From Actinomycetota bacterium (GTDB lineage: Bacteria; Actinomycetota; Actinomycetes; Propionibacteriales; Propionibacteriaceae), in assembly GCA_020161015.1 (NCBI GenBank), contig JAIUOT010000060.1:38782-102781 (forward strand): a stretch of 64,000 nucleotides of DNA, given 5' to 3'. Each line of letters starts with the position of its first letter. The stretch's first letter is position 1. The position numbers and the translations under genes are program-made. The notes beneath the pieces were generated by a model that did no database searches, was not told the origin of the DNA, and was given only the letters and a program-made list of their open reading frames with translations. Of the stretch, positions 19,101 through 29,741 are shown piece by piece.

Positions 19101-21141
19101 GCAGTGCATCGAGGTGTGCGGGCCGGACGCCCTGTCGACCGCCGACCAGGACGACGTGCTGCTGTCGATGCTGGAGACCCGGTTCGAGCGGCTCACGAAG
19201 CTGCCCGACTCGCCGGCACGCCTCACCGCAGACGCCACCGCACCGGGCGGCGACATCAAGCGGATCCTGCTCAACCGCTCCGACTACTACTCGATGACCG
19301 GCGGCCACGGCGCGTGCCGGGGCTGCGGCGAGGTGACCGCCATTCACCTGCTCAACTCCCTCAGCCACCGCATCGGCGAGGACCGGCGGCAGGCGCACCT
19401 GCTCGAGCTGGACGAGATCCTCGACCGGCTCGGCACCCTGCGCGAACGGCTGCCGGAGGGCCCGCGCAGGGAGCGCGTCGGCGCAACGATGGCCGAGCTC
19501 GAGCGCCGGCTCTACCTCTACGAGTCCGGGCCGACCGGCGACGGGCCGTCGTCGACGGTGATGGCGAACTCCACCGGGTGCTCCAGCGTGTACGCCTCGA
19601 CCGTGCCGTTCTCGCCGTACCTCGACCCGTGGGTGAACGGGCTGTTCCAGGACGCGCAGCCGCTGGCCGTCGGCATGTACGAGGGCCTGGCGTCCGAACT
19701 GGTCGGCGAGGTCCGAGCGCTGCGGATCGCCCAGCTCGAGCTGGACGGTACGTACGACAGCGAACTACACGACGCCCAGCTGGCCACGTTGTCCTGGCGT
19801 GACTTCACCCCTGCCGAGCGGTCGCTGATCCCGGTGGTGCTCACCATCAGCGGCGACGGCGCGGCGTTCGACATCGGCTTCGGCGCCCTCTCGCGGGTGC
19901 TCGCCGGCGGCACGCCGATCAAGTCGCTCGTGCTCGACACCGGTGGCTACTCCAACACCGGCGGCCAGGCGTCCACCGCGAGCTTCGCCGGCCAGGACGC
20001 GGACCTCGCCCGCCACGGCAGCGCCCACGCGGGCAAGCAGGAGCGCCGCAAGGAGCTCGGCCTGCTGGCCGCGTTCCACCCCGGGGTGTACGCCTGCGCG
20101 ACCGCGACGGCGTTCCACGGCCACTACCTGCGCGCCACCGCCGACCTGCTGGCGTACAACGAGGGAGCGGCGCTGATGATCGCCTACGCGCCCTGCGACA
20201 CCGAGAACGGCATGCCCGAGGACCTCGCCAACGCGCGGTCGCGGCTCGCCGTCGAGAGCCGGATGCACCCGTTGTTCGTCCACGACCCGCGGCGCGGCGA
20301 CACCATCGCCGAGCGGTTCAGCCTCGACGGCAACCCCGAGCCGGAGGGGCTGTGGGCGGAGACGACCCTCACCTACCGCGACGACCGGGGGCGGCTCCAG
20401 CTGCTCACCGTGCCGCTGACCCCGGCCGACTTCGCCATCGGCGAGGTGCGGTTCGCCAAGCAGTTCCGCTGGCTGGCCAACTACGAGGAGGCGGGCGCCG
20501 TGCCCATCGCCGAGTACGTCGACCTGCCGGTGCACCAGCGGGCGGGCCGCACGCCCTTCGTCTACACCACCGACCGCAAGCGACGGCTGGTGAAGATGGC
20601 GTGCTCGCCCACGATCGTCGCCCTCGTCGAGGACCGTCGCCAGAACTGGCGGACGCTGCAGTTCCTCGCCGGCCAGTCCGAGGCCCTGCTCTCGGCGCAG
20701 CACCGCTCGGAGCTCGGTGAGTGGACGGCCCGGTACAGCGACGCCCTCGCCTCCCGCGAGAACGCCCTCGACACCATCGCCAAGGCGATGGCGGACCTGG
20801 CCACCGCGAGCGGGGCGCCGGCCGGCGGCGCGCTGCACCTGGGCCTGTTCGGGGCCCCGATGGCGGCGCCCGCCACCGAAGAGCCGGCCGCGACGGCCAC
20901 CGCCGTCGGCGACCGTCCGATCTGGCTCGACCCCGCCGACCTGGCCAAGTGCAACGACTGCGCCACCTGCTACCAGGAGCTGCCGTCGCTGTTCGAGAAG
21001 GCCACCATCGTGGTGGACGGGGCCTCGCGCACCGTCGGCAGGATGCGGCCGGACGCCCTCGAGGGCCTGGAGCTGACGGCGGACACCGTCGCGCGGATCA
21101 CCCGGGTCAAGAACACCTGCGACGCGGAGATCATCCAGTGA
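16165..21141 (+). CDS. Very large pyruvate/2-oxoacid:ferredoxin oxidoreductase with fused C-terminal ferredoxin domain
   Basis: A 1658-residue PFOR-family enzyme, about 470 residues longer than ordinary NifJ. All core modules are present in order: YPITPSTEISE (about 36), gamma-domain SVGGYGTVATGKLL (about 555), two dicluster Cys blocks CTACMECALAC (about 847) and CTGCLQCIEVC (about 974), TPP domain with ACRGCGE (about 1050), MANSTGCSSVYAST, ISGDGAAFDIGFGAL (about 1230) and YSNTGGQAST (about 1262). The extra length comes from an insertion near 190-330, about 110 residues between the two Cys blocks, a helical insertion after ACRGCGE, and a C-terminal domain from about 1585 with CNDCATC and a distant Cys (KNTCDAEII), an apparent one-cluster ferredoxin. 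It probably couples 2-oxoacid oxidation to the downstream Nfn-like protein, whose start overlaps its stop (GTGA). The 2-oxoacid specificity is not determined. Confidence 0.9.
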   Translation: MSANTVRFPGVPDVINGNGAVAYVMKHVCGGVIGYPITPSTEISEIFEAARADGQLNVWGRHPFFVETEGEHSAQSGALGAALVGGNFISNASSSQGILYGLESHYVTVGKKIGGFVLQVAARVVTKHSLNVMAGHDDVYALLPTGYTIMFGSNAQEAADLAAISYRTASLSLIPVANAMDGFATSHVMGEALLPEPELLRTYLGDPAGRIPCPTVAQELLFGAKGRVFQLQRYLDRHADDFHADDLAALRGWLSARGPRVEADNDGELVEQTLDHVPAPLQAQWRRQWLNAWPAGTRQLVPALVDPHNPGLTGPVQNQPDFQAGSADHRTHFASAVPALARQAMAEYTALTGREYAPVIAYDCEDADYVMVGLGSITDDVRAVLPHLRAQGLKVGVVSVKLLQPFPEAELVAALGNARAVTVLERSDDTALTRLVTQALFKARANAEAGDDTRYPGVPGMAALPAMTTAIFGLGGHDIQPRYLVSAFENMASAQPTPLVYLGSQFFTANPTPAVAAIQSRLRAAYPETELMALQTRPNPAILPDGALRIRFHSVGGYGTVATGKLLTDVLSSMLGMHSKSAPKYGSEKSGAATNYYITLSPEPILLTNAELEDVEVVVAPDHQVFSHTNPLKGLVEGGTLIMQSDREPLEVWRTLPAFARRVIRERRIRFLVVDAFAIARAHAPNPELETRMMGIAFIGAILGHVTGARDAAAVEAEVRAELAKKFGRRGETVIEANMAVVREGMKAFVVEYDDPAFAAVEADPVLAGVRASLSAAMTPTVDRERTSALFDPAYYEEMMARPFREGTIDEAPVLPGTGLFMPVGTGAAKNKGIFRRTVPVFDASACTACMECALACPDNAIPNTGHEISDLLGAAIDATDLTEADRASWYGLVPDWAAGVRAGFRAVPAATDLAAVAREAASVLPEEKAAQLGAVLAALAAFPVARTRPLFDAAEKLEPGSGVLFSAVVDPWKCTGCLQCIEVCGPDALSTADQDDVLLSMLETRFERLTKLPDSPARLTADATAPGGDIKRILLNRSDYYSMTGGHGACRGCGEVTAIHLLNSLSHRIGEDRRQAHLLELDEILDRLGTLRERLPEGPRRERVGATMAELERRLYLYESGPTGDGPSSTVMANSTGCSSVYASTVPFSPYLDPWVNGLFQDAQPLAVGMYEGLASELVGEVRALRIAQLELDGTYDSELHDAQLATLSWRDFTPAERSLIPVVLTISGDGAAFDIGFGALSRVLAGGTPIKSLVLDTGGYSNTGGQASTASFAGQDADLARHGSAHAGKQERRKELGLLAAFHPGVYACATATAFHGHYLRATADLLAYNEGAALMIAYAPCDTENGMPEDLANARSRLAVESRMHPLFVHDPRRGDTIAERFSLDGNPEPEGLWAETTLTYRDDRGRLQLLTVPLTPADFAIGEVRFAKQFRWLANYEEAGAVPIAEYVDLPVHQRAGRTPFVYTTDRKRRLVKMACSPTIVALVEDRRQNWRTLQFLAGQSEALLSAQHRSELGEWTARYSDALASRENALDTIAKAMADLATASGAPAGGALHLGLFGAPMAAPATEEPAATATAVGDRPIWLDPADLAKCNDCATCYQELPSLFEKATIVVDGASRTVGRMRPDALEGLELTADTVARITRVKNTCDAEIIQ

Positions 21142-23867
21142 CCGGGCCGTCGTTCAGCAACCAGCTGGGCCTGCTGGAGCGCCGGCTCGTCGCCGACCCG
21201 CGGGCGTTCCGCGAGCTGTTCACCGCCGACGGCATGGAGGCCGTCGCGTGGGAGTTCCGCCAGGAGGAGCTCGGCGCGAAGTTCACCCGGCAGCTGTGGG
21301 AGGTGCTCAGCCGCGACGACGACTCCAGCCGGCTGCTGATGCGTTTCCTGTGGCAGCTCCCGCTGGGCAAGAAGCGGATGTTCGTCCGGGCGCTCGACGA
21401 GCACCTGTCCGGGCGCTACCCGATGTTCTCCGGCCTCAGCGAGAACTGGCCGGCGGGCAACGCGATCAGCCCCTACATCCGCAAGCCGAGCGAGCGCAGC
21501 GAGGACTTCGAGCTCGTCAACAAGGGGTTCCTGGGCTACATGGACCTCGGCTTCACCCGTCGTGACGTCGAGCTGTTCGTGTGGCTGGAGGCGCTGCGCG
21601 ACAAGCAGTGCGCCGAGGCGCCGTGCGAGCTCGGCGTCCTGCTGGCCGGGCACCGGGAGCCCCAGGGCGGCTGCCCGGTGCAGATCCACATCCCGAAGAT
21701 GTTCGAGCTGATCGGCACCGGCCGGTTCCGCGAGGCGCTGGAGATGCTCGAGTCGTGCAACCCGCTGCCCAACGTCACGGGACGGGTCTGCCCGCAGGAG
21801 CTCCAGTGCCAGGGCATGTGCATCCACAAGCAGTCGATGACCATCGGCCAGCTGGAGTGGTTCCTCCCCGAGTGGGAGAAGCTGGCCGACCCGCAGGCCA
21901 CCACCCGCCGCTTCGCGGGCATCCGCGACCCGTGGGCGACGGCCGTGCGTCCCCCGATCGCGATCGTCGGCTCGGGACCGTCCGGGCTGATCACCGCGTA
22001 CCTCCTGGCCGCGGAGGGCTTCCCGGTCACCGTGTTCGAGGCGTTCCACGAACTGGGCGGCGTGCTGCGCTACGGCATCCCGGAGTTCCGGCTGCCGAAC
22101 CAGCTCATCGACGACGTGGTGGAGAAGATCCGGCTGCTCGGCGGCCGGTTCGTGACCAACTTCGTGGTGGGCAAGACCGCGACGCTGGAGCAGCTCGCCG
22201 ACGCCGGTTTCGCCCGGGTGTTCGTCGGCAGCGGCGCCGGGCTGCCGCGGTTCCTGAACGTGCCCGGCGAGCACCTGCTGAACGTGATGAGCGCGAACGA
22301 ATTCCTCACCCGGGTCAACCTGATGCAGGGCCACCGCGGCGACCACGAGACGCCGCTGCCCGCGGTGGCCGGCAAGCAGGTGCTGATCATCGGCGGCGGC
22401 AACACGGCGATGGACGCCGCGCGCACCGCCCGCCGGCTCGGCGGCCTCGTCACGATCGTCTACCGGCGGACGAGGGCGGAGATGCCCGCCCGCGTGGAGG
22501 AACTGGAGCACGCGCTGGAGGAGGGCATCGAGCTCGCCGTCCTGCGCTCACCGGTGGAGTTCAGCGGAGACGAGACCGGGTTCGTCACCACGGCGACCGT
22601 CGAAGTGATGGGCCTCGGTGAGCCGGACGCGTCCGGGCGGCGCCGTCCGATCGCCACCGGCCGGACCGCGGAGATGCCCGCCGACCTGGTGATCATGGCG
22701 CTGGGCAACTCCGCGAACCCGATCATCAAGGATTCCGAGCCCCGCCTGACGGTCTCGGCGCAGGGCACGATCGAGCAGGTCGGCGACGGCTCGAAGGAGA
22801 CCTCGCTGGCCGGCGTCTACACCGGCGGGGACGCCGCGCGCGGCGGTTCCACCGCCATCCGGGCTGCCGGGGACGGCCAGTCGGCCGCGCGCGAGATCGT
22901 CCGCACCCTCGCCCGGTTCGAGGCGGAGGAGGTCACCGCGCGGGTGGCCCGCGCCCTGGCCTACACCGAGCTGGCCGGGGAGATCCCCGTGATCGTGGCC
23001 AAGCAGCACCTGAGCGTGGGCATCGAGGAGTTCACCGTCCGCGCACCGGTGGTGGCGCGCACCGCGCAGGCCGGGCAGTTCGTCCGCGTCCTGCCCTCGC
23101 CGGACGGGGAGCTGATCCCGCTCACCCTGGCCGACTGGGACGCCAAGGCGGGCACGATCACGCTCGTGGTGCAGAACATGGGCACCAGCACGATCCAGAT
23201 CAACGCGATGCGGGCGGGCGAGGCGCTCGCCGGCGTCGCCGGGCCCCTGGGGCGTCCCAGCGACCTGCGCCGCCACCCCGACGACGCCACCGTGGTCTTC
23301 ACCGCCGGCGGGCTCGGCCTGCCCCCGGTGTACCCGATCATGCGTGAGCACCTGCGGCTGGGGAACCACGTGACGCTGATCTCCGGCTTCCGCAGCGCCG
23401 ACCTGATGTTCTGGGACGGCCCCGAGGAGCGGATCGGCCGCATCAAGGCCGAGTTCGGCGACCAGCTCGAGGTGATCTACGCCACGAACGACGGCTCCGT
23501 CGGCGTCCAGGGGTTCGTCACCACGCCGCTGGAGGCACTGCTCAACGCCGCCCGCGACGGGGCGGGCCGCCGCATCGCAGAGGTGGTGACGATCGGGCCG
23601 CCGATGATGATGCGGTCGGTCTCCGACCTCACCCGTCCCTACGACGTGCACTGCGTGGCGAGCCTGAACTCGATCATGGTGGACGCCACGGGCATGTGCG
23701 GCGCCTGCATGGTTCCGGTCACCGAGGACGGGAAGCTGGTGCGCAGGCACGCCTGCATCGACGGTCCGGAGATCGACGCCCACAGCATCGACTGGGACAA
23801 GTTCCTGCCCCGGTTCGGGCTGTTCCGCGCCCAGGAGCAGGAGAGCCGCTCGCGCCACGGGCTGTGA
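21138..23867 (+). CDS. Fused NfnB-NfnA-like ferredoxin:NAD(P)H transhydrogenase
   Basis: A 909-residue flavo-iron-sulfur protein. Residues 1-150 are an unrecognised helical domain. Residues about 155-600 are a GltD/NfnB module: Cys-rich region (CAEAPCELG; NVTGRVCPQELQCQGMCIHK), FAD fold AIVGSGPSGLITAYLLAAEG (about 273) and NADP(H) fold LIIGGGNTAMDAARTARRLG (about 415). Residues about 620-900 are a PyrK/NfnA module: FVRVLPSPDGELIPLTLAD, TAGGLGLPPVYPI and a [2Fe-2S] motif MCGACMVPV with a later Cys in RRHACIDGP. In NfnAB, separate subunits of these types couple reduced ferredoxin plus NADH to NADP+ reduction by flavin bifurcation. Here both sit in one chain. Translational coupling (GTGA) to the large PFOR supports ferredoxin as partner. 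Bifurcation itself is inferred. Confidence 0.85.
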   Translation: MTGPSFSNQLGLLERRLVADPRAFRELFTADGMEAVAWEFRQEELGAKFTRQLWEVLSRDDDSSRLLMRFLWQLPLGKKRMFVRALDEHLSGRYPMFSGLSENWPAGNAISPYIRKPSERSEDFELVNKGFLGYMDLGFTRRDVELFVWLEALRDKQCAEAPCELGVLLAGHREPQGGCPVQIHIPKMFELIGTGRFREALEMLESCNPLPNVTGRVCPQELQCQGMCIHKQSMTIGQLEWFLPEWEKLADPQATTRRFAGIRDPWATAVRPPIAIVGSGPSGLITAYLLAAEGFPVTVFEAFHELGGVLRYGIPEFRLPNQLIDDVVEKIRLLGGRFVTNFVVGKTATLEQLADAGFARVFVGSGAGLPRFLNVPGEHLLNVMSANEFLTRVNLMQGHRGDHETPLPAVAGKQVLIIGGGNTAMDAARTARRLGGLVTIVYRRTRAEMPARVEELEHALEEGIELAVLRSPVEFSGDETGFVTTATVEVMGLGEPDASGRRRPIATGRTAEMPADLVIMALGNSANPIIKDSEPRLTVSAQGTIEQVGDGSKETSLAGVYTGGDAARGGSTAIRAAGDGQSAAREIVRTLARFEAEEVTARVARALAYTELAGEIPVIVAKQHLSVGIEEFTVRAPVVARTAQAGQFVRVLPSPDGELIPLTLADWDAKAGTITLVVQNMGTSTIQINAMRAGEALAGVAGPLGRPSDLRRHPDDATVVFTAGGLGLPPVYPIMREHLRLGNHVTLISGFRSADLMFWDGPEERIGRIKAEFGDQLEVIYATNDGSVGVQGFVTTPLEALLNAARDGAGRRIAEVVTIGPPMMMRSVSDLTRPYDVHCVASLNSIMVDATGMCGACMVPVTEDGKLVRRHACIDGPEIDAHSIDWDKFLPRFGLFRAQEQESRSRHGL

Positions 23868-23917
23868 CACCCGGCCCGGCCACGGGGAGACCCGGCGTCC
23901 GGCCCCCCGCACGCGGG

Positions 23918-23971
23918 CCGGGAGGGGCCGGGACGGGCGTCCGTACGAAAGCGGGCGCCCGGCCCTCCCGG
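23918..23971 (+). terminator. Hairpin after the PFOR-Nfn operon
   Basis: CCGGGAGGGGCCGGG (23918-23932) pairs with CCCGGCCCTCCCGG (23958-23971) with a single bulged base. It lies 50 bp past the stop at 23867 and just before the alcohol dehydrogenase gene. Confidence 0.5.
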
Positions 23972-24000
23972 TCGGGGCCGGGATGTGGTGGAGTGGGCGC

Positions 24001-25014
24001 ATGTTCGGAGCCGTGATCCATGCCGCAGGGGACGTCCGCTACGAGGAGCGCCCCGACCCCGTCCTCCTCGAACCGACCGACGCGGTGGTGCGCACCGTCG
24101 CCGCCTGCGTCTGCGGGTCGGACCTGTGGCGCTACCGCGGCCTCGCTCCCGTCCCGCGGCCCACGCCGATCGGCCATGAGTACTGCGGTGTGGTGGCCTC
24201 GGTCGGCGACGCGGTGACCTCGGTGAAGCCCGGCGACTTCGTCGTCGGCGGCTTCCTGCACTCCGACAACACCTGCCCGGTGTGCCGCAAGGGGGCCCAC
24301 GCCAACTGCGTGAACGGCGGCGGCTACGCCGGGTGCCAGGCGGAGCTGATCCGGGTGCCGAACGCGGACGGGACCCTGGTCTCCACCCCCGAGCTGCCCG
24401 ACGACGACCTGATCCCGAGCATCCTGACGCTCTCCGACGTGATGTGCACGGGCTGGCACGCAGCGGTGATGGCCGGCGTCGGCCCGGGACGGAGCGTCGC
24501 GGTCGTCGGCGACGGTGCGGTCGGCCTCTGCGCCGTGCTCGCCGCCGTCCAGCTGGGGGCGGGCACGGTGATCGCGATGAGCCGTCACGCCGACCGCCAG
24601 CGCCTGGCCACCGAGTTCGGCGCCACCCACGTCGTCGAGGAGCGGGACGAGGCCGGCGCCGCCGCCGTCCGGGAGCTCACCGACGGGATCGGCGCCGACT
24701 GCGTCCTGGAGTGCGTCGGCACCGAGCAGGCCCGGCTCCAGGCCATCGCCTGCGTGCGCCCGGGCGGCGACATCGGCGTGGTGGGCCTGCCCCACGGCGA
24801 GCTACCGAGCGCCGACCTGTTCTGGCGGAACGTCGGGGTGAAGGGTGGTCCCGCGCACGTCCGCGCCTACCTGCCGCAGCTGCTCGACCTCGTGCTCGCG
24901 CGCCGGATCAACCCCGGCCGCGTGTTCGACCTCGCGCTCCCCCTCTCGGAGGTCGCCGACGCCTACGCCGCCATGGACTCCCGCCGCGCCATCAAGGTCC
25001 TGCTGCGCCCCTGA
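24001..25014 (+). CDS. Zinc-dependent alcohol dehydrogenase
   Basis: A 337-residue zinc-type MDR protein. The catalytic zinc ligands are visible in CVCGSDLWRYRG (Cys about 38) and the GHEYCGVVASVGD block (about 58), and NTCPVCRKGAHANC resembles the structural-zinc loop with some cysteines missing. The NAD(P) fold is VAVVGDGAVGLCAVLAAVQLG (about 165). It oxidises or reduces an unidentified alcohol or aldehyde. The ATG at 24001 begins MFGAVIHAAGDVRYEE, the normal family N-terminus. It is transcribed toward, and convergent with, the UvrA-like gene. Confidence 0.85.
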   Translation: MFGAVIHAAGDVRYEERPDPVLLEPTDAVVRTVAACVCGSDLWRYRGLAPVPRPTPIGHEYCGVVASVGDAVTSVKPGDFVVGGFLHSDNTCPVCRKGAHANCVNGGGYAGCQAELIRVPNADGTLVSTPELPDDDLIPSILTLSDVMCTGWHAAVMAGVGPGRSVAVVGDGAVGLCAVLAAVQLGAGTVIAMSRHADRQRLATEFGATHVVEERDEAGAAAVRELTDGIGADCVLECVGTEQARLQAIACVRPGGDIGVVGLPHGELPSADLFWRNVGVKGGPAHVRAYLPQLLDLVLARRINPGRVFDLALPLSEVADAYAAMDSRRAIKVLLRP

Positions 25015-25042
25015 CCGGCCGCCGCACCACCCCCGCCCTCCG

Positions 25043-25152
25043 CCGAGGGCCAGCCTTGTCGCCGAGGGCCAGCACACCGGTGCTGGCCCTCGGCGTGAAG
25101 GCTGGCCCTCGGTGCTGACGGCTGGCCCTCGGCGTGGAAGGCTGGCCCTCGG
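25043..25152. repeat. Array of six 12-bp GC-rich repeats with inverted halves
   Basis: CCGAGGGCCAGC occurs at 25043 and 25062. Its reverse complement GCTGGCCCTCGG occurs at 25082, 25101, 25121 and 25141. Spacing is 19-20 bp. The units lie in the gap between two convergent genes. The spacers are only 7-8 bp, so this is not CRISPR. Such short arrays may be dispersed intergenic repeats or stacked terminators. Confidence 0.85.
25061..25094. terminator. Bidirectional terminator hairpin formed by the repeat array
   Basis: The two central repeats form a perfect 15-bp stem (GCCGAGGGCCAGCAC with its complement) around a 4-nt loop. Its position between the convergent alcohol dehydrogenase and UvrA-like genes suits a two-way terminator. 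Confidence 0.65.
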
Positions 25153-25173
25153 TGTCGGGGTGCAGGGGGCGCG

Positions 25174-27552
<2,379 letters not shown>

Positions 27553-27693
27553 TCTGGCGATCGTGCCACGCCGGGCGGCGCTTGCACAGTGGAGGGCTTC
27601 CTCCCCGTGCGGCTCCGCACGAGGTTGCGCGAGCCCGTCCCGGCGACCGGCGGGAGGGCGTAGGTTGGCTCTCACCAACGCCGGAGGGATGAG

Positions 27694-28038
27694 ATGGACC
27701 CGATCCTCGCCGTCCTGGTCGTCGTCGTGATCGTCGGCGCACTGGGCTGGTGGCTGCTGCGCCGCCGGCGTCCCGAGCCGGTCGAGGACGAGTGGGTGCT
27801 GCCGCCGGAGTCCGGCGCCGCGCCCCGGCGGTCCGTCCCCCAGGTGCTCGACCGGGACGCCCTGCTGAACGTCGACCGCGCCCTCGACCCGGCGAAGTGG
27901 GACAACTCCCCCGACGCCGACGGCGACGGGCCCGGGGCAGAACCGCCGCAGGTGCTCGACCGGGACGCCCTCCGGCGCCGCGCGGCCGGAGACCCCGATG
28001 CCGGCGATGCCGGCGACGAGGGCGGCACCGCCCGGTGA
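27694..28038 (+). CDS. Small membrane-anchored protein with duplicated motif
   Basis: A 114-residue protein with one N-terminal transmembrane segment (ILAVLVVVVIVGALGWWLL) followed by RRRRP, implying a cytoplasmic tail. The tail contains the motif PQVLDRDALL near 50 and again PQVLDRDALR near 88, an internal repeat. I do not recognise the family. It overlaps the downstream lipoprotein gene by GTGA, so the two probably form an operon. Confidence 0.65.
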   Translation: MDPILAVLVVVVIVGALGWWLLRRRRPEPVEDEWVLPPESGAAPRRSVPQVLDRDALLNVDRALDPAKWDNSPDADGDGPGAEPPQVLDRDALRRRAAGDPDAGDAGDEGGTAR

Positions 28039-29270
28039 GTCGCGGCTCCACGGCCGCCGGCCCGGTGTGGCGCGCGACGGCCATCCTCGTCGCACTGCTG
28101 ATCGCGCTGTCCGGCTGCACGCCGCCGGCCCCGACCCCGTCGGTGACCTCGCCCGCCCCGTCCACGCCGCCCCCGTCGCCGTCCCCCTCACCCACCCCCA
28201 CCCCGACGCCGGCGGCGCCGGTCCAGTCGGTCGTGTTCGGCAACCCGTGGTCGGACGACCAGGACGAGGTGCACGCGGTGGTCGACTCCGCGCTGCGGAT
28301 CATCGACGGCACCCCTGCCGGGGAGACCCTGACCCTGACGATCTTCAACCTCACCTATCCCCCGGTCACGCGGGCGCTCACCCGGGCACACGAGCGCGGC
28401 GTCCACGTGCAGGTGGTGATCAACGAGGTCATCTCTCGCAAGCGCGAGGTGCGGCGGCTGCGCGCCGCGCTCGGCACCCGCACGTCCGGTGACTCGTGGC
28501 TGGTCGTGCGCCGTGGCGGCGTGCGGATGCACTCGAAGTTCCTGCTGTCCTCGCACAGCGACGGGCACAACTGGGTCTCGTGGGTGTCCTCGGGCAACAT
28601 GACGAACGCCGACGGGGCGTACCAGGTGAACGAGTCGCTGACCACGACGGGCGATCGGGAGCTCTACCGGTTCCTGCTGGCCCAGTTCACCATGCTGCGC
28701 CGGGGCGTCACCGATCGCGCCGAGCTCGGCCGCACCGCCACCACGCCGACCGTCGTGGTGCGGACCTTCCCGCTCCCTACCGGGGGCAGCGCGAACGACC
28801 CGGTGGAGGCGCTCCTGCGGGACGTGACCTGTCGCCACGGGGACGACCGGACGGTCGTACGCGCCGCCCACCTGCTGTTCATGGCCGAGCGGATCTGGAT
28901 CGCCCAGCGGCTGCGGGAGCTCGTGTCGCAGGGGTGCGACGTACGGGTGGTCGGGCACATGCGCGGCTGGGAGCGGGCGGTGACCACCGAGCTCACCCGT
29001 CCGGGACGGGGACGTGTCGACCTGCGCTCGGCCCAGGGGACGATCCTGCACACCAAGATCACCAGCGTCACCGGCTGGGACGCCTCCGGCCGGCCGATCG
29101 AGAAGGCGATCGTCGGCACCCACAACCTCAGCGGGCGGGCCCTCACCTTCACCCCGGGCAAGGGCGTCAACGACGAGCTGGCCCTCGAGGTCACCGACCC
29201 CGACATCGTCGGGGCCTACAACGCCTTCGTCGACCGGGTGATCGCGCGGCACAGTGCCCCCGTCCGCTGA
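28035..29270 (+). CDS. Phospholipase D-like lipoprotein
   Basis: A 411-residue exported protein. The signal peptide ends in a lipobox (ALLIALSGC) and is followed by a Pro/Ser/Thr linker of about 35 residues, so it is probably tethered to the outer face of the membrane. Two PLD-type HxK motifs are visible: MHSKFLL near 165, with the downstream SGNMTNAD, and LHTKIT near 338, with GTHNLSGRA. This is the typical paired HKD layout of PLD-superfamily phosphodiesterases. The substrate, phospholipid or nucleic acid, cannot be told. The GTG start overlaps the preceding stop. Confidence 0.8.
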   Translation: MSRGSTAAGPVWRATAILVALLIALSGCTPPAPTPSVTSPAPSTPPPSPSPSPTPTPTPAAPVQSVVFGNPWSDDQDEVHAVVDSALRIIDGTPAGETLTLTIFNLTYPPVTRALTRAHERGVHVQVVINEVISRKREVRRLRAALGTRTSGDSWLVVRRGGVRMHSKFLLSSHSDGHNWVSWVSSGNMTNADGAYQVNESLTTTGDRELYRFLLAQFTMLRRGVTDRAELGRTATTPTVVVRTFPLPTGGSANDPVEALLRDVTCRHGDDRTVVRAAHLLFMAERIWIAQRLRELVSQGCDVRVVGHMRGWERAVTTELTRPGRGRVDLRSAQGTILHTKITSVTGWDASGRPIEKAIVGTHNLSGRALTFTPGKGVNDELALEVTDPDIVGAYNAFVDRVIARHSAPVR

Positions 29271-29291
29271 CTCCGGGAGCCGGGGGACGCG

Positions 29292-29651
29292 CTACTCCGG
29301 AGCGCCGGAGCGCAGGATGGACGACATCTTCCGCCCGCGGGCGAGCTCGTCGACGAGCTTGTCGAGGTAGCGGACCTTCTGCATGAGGGGATCCTCGATG
29401 TCCTCCACCCGCACGCCGCAGACGACGCCGGTGATCAGTGCGGCGTCGGGGTTCAGCGCGGGCGCCTCGGCGAAGAAGGTCTCCACGTCGACCCGGGAGG
29501 CGATGACGCGCTCCAGACCGACGGCGTCGTAGCCGGTGAGCCAGGCGATCACCTGGTCCACCTCTTCCCTGGTCCGGTTCTTGCGTTCCGCCTTCTGCAC
29601 GTAGAGCGGGTACAGCCCGGCGAAGCTGGTGCTGAAGATGCGGTGCGCCAT
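29292..29651 (-). CDS. DUF2200 family protein
   Basis: A 119-residue cytoplasmic protein matching the DUF2200 family in length and in blocks such as MAHRIFSTSFAGLYPLYVQK, VDQVIAWLTGYD and MQKVRYLDKLVDELARG. The family has no known function. It ends 21 bp from the convergent lipoprotein gene and is followed upstream by a 90-bp gap. Confidence 0.85.
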   Translation of the reverse strand: MAHRIFSTSFAGLYPLYVQKAERKNRTREEVDQVIAWLTGYDAVGLERVIASRVDVETFFAEAPALNPDAALITGVVCGVRVEDIEDPLMQKVRYLDKLVDELARGRKMSSILRSGAPE

Positions 29652-29741
29652 GGCGTCCTCCCTTGTCGGGGCGCCACCGGACGGCGCGACCCCGCCGCAA
29701 CCCTGCCATTTCCGCGCCCGCTGCCAAGCGTGGGACGCCGC

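Noticed and set aside
25043..25152. CRISPR array
   Set aside because: Units are 12 bp with 7-8-bp spacers, the units invert, and no cas gene is nearby.
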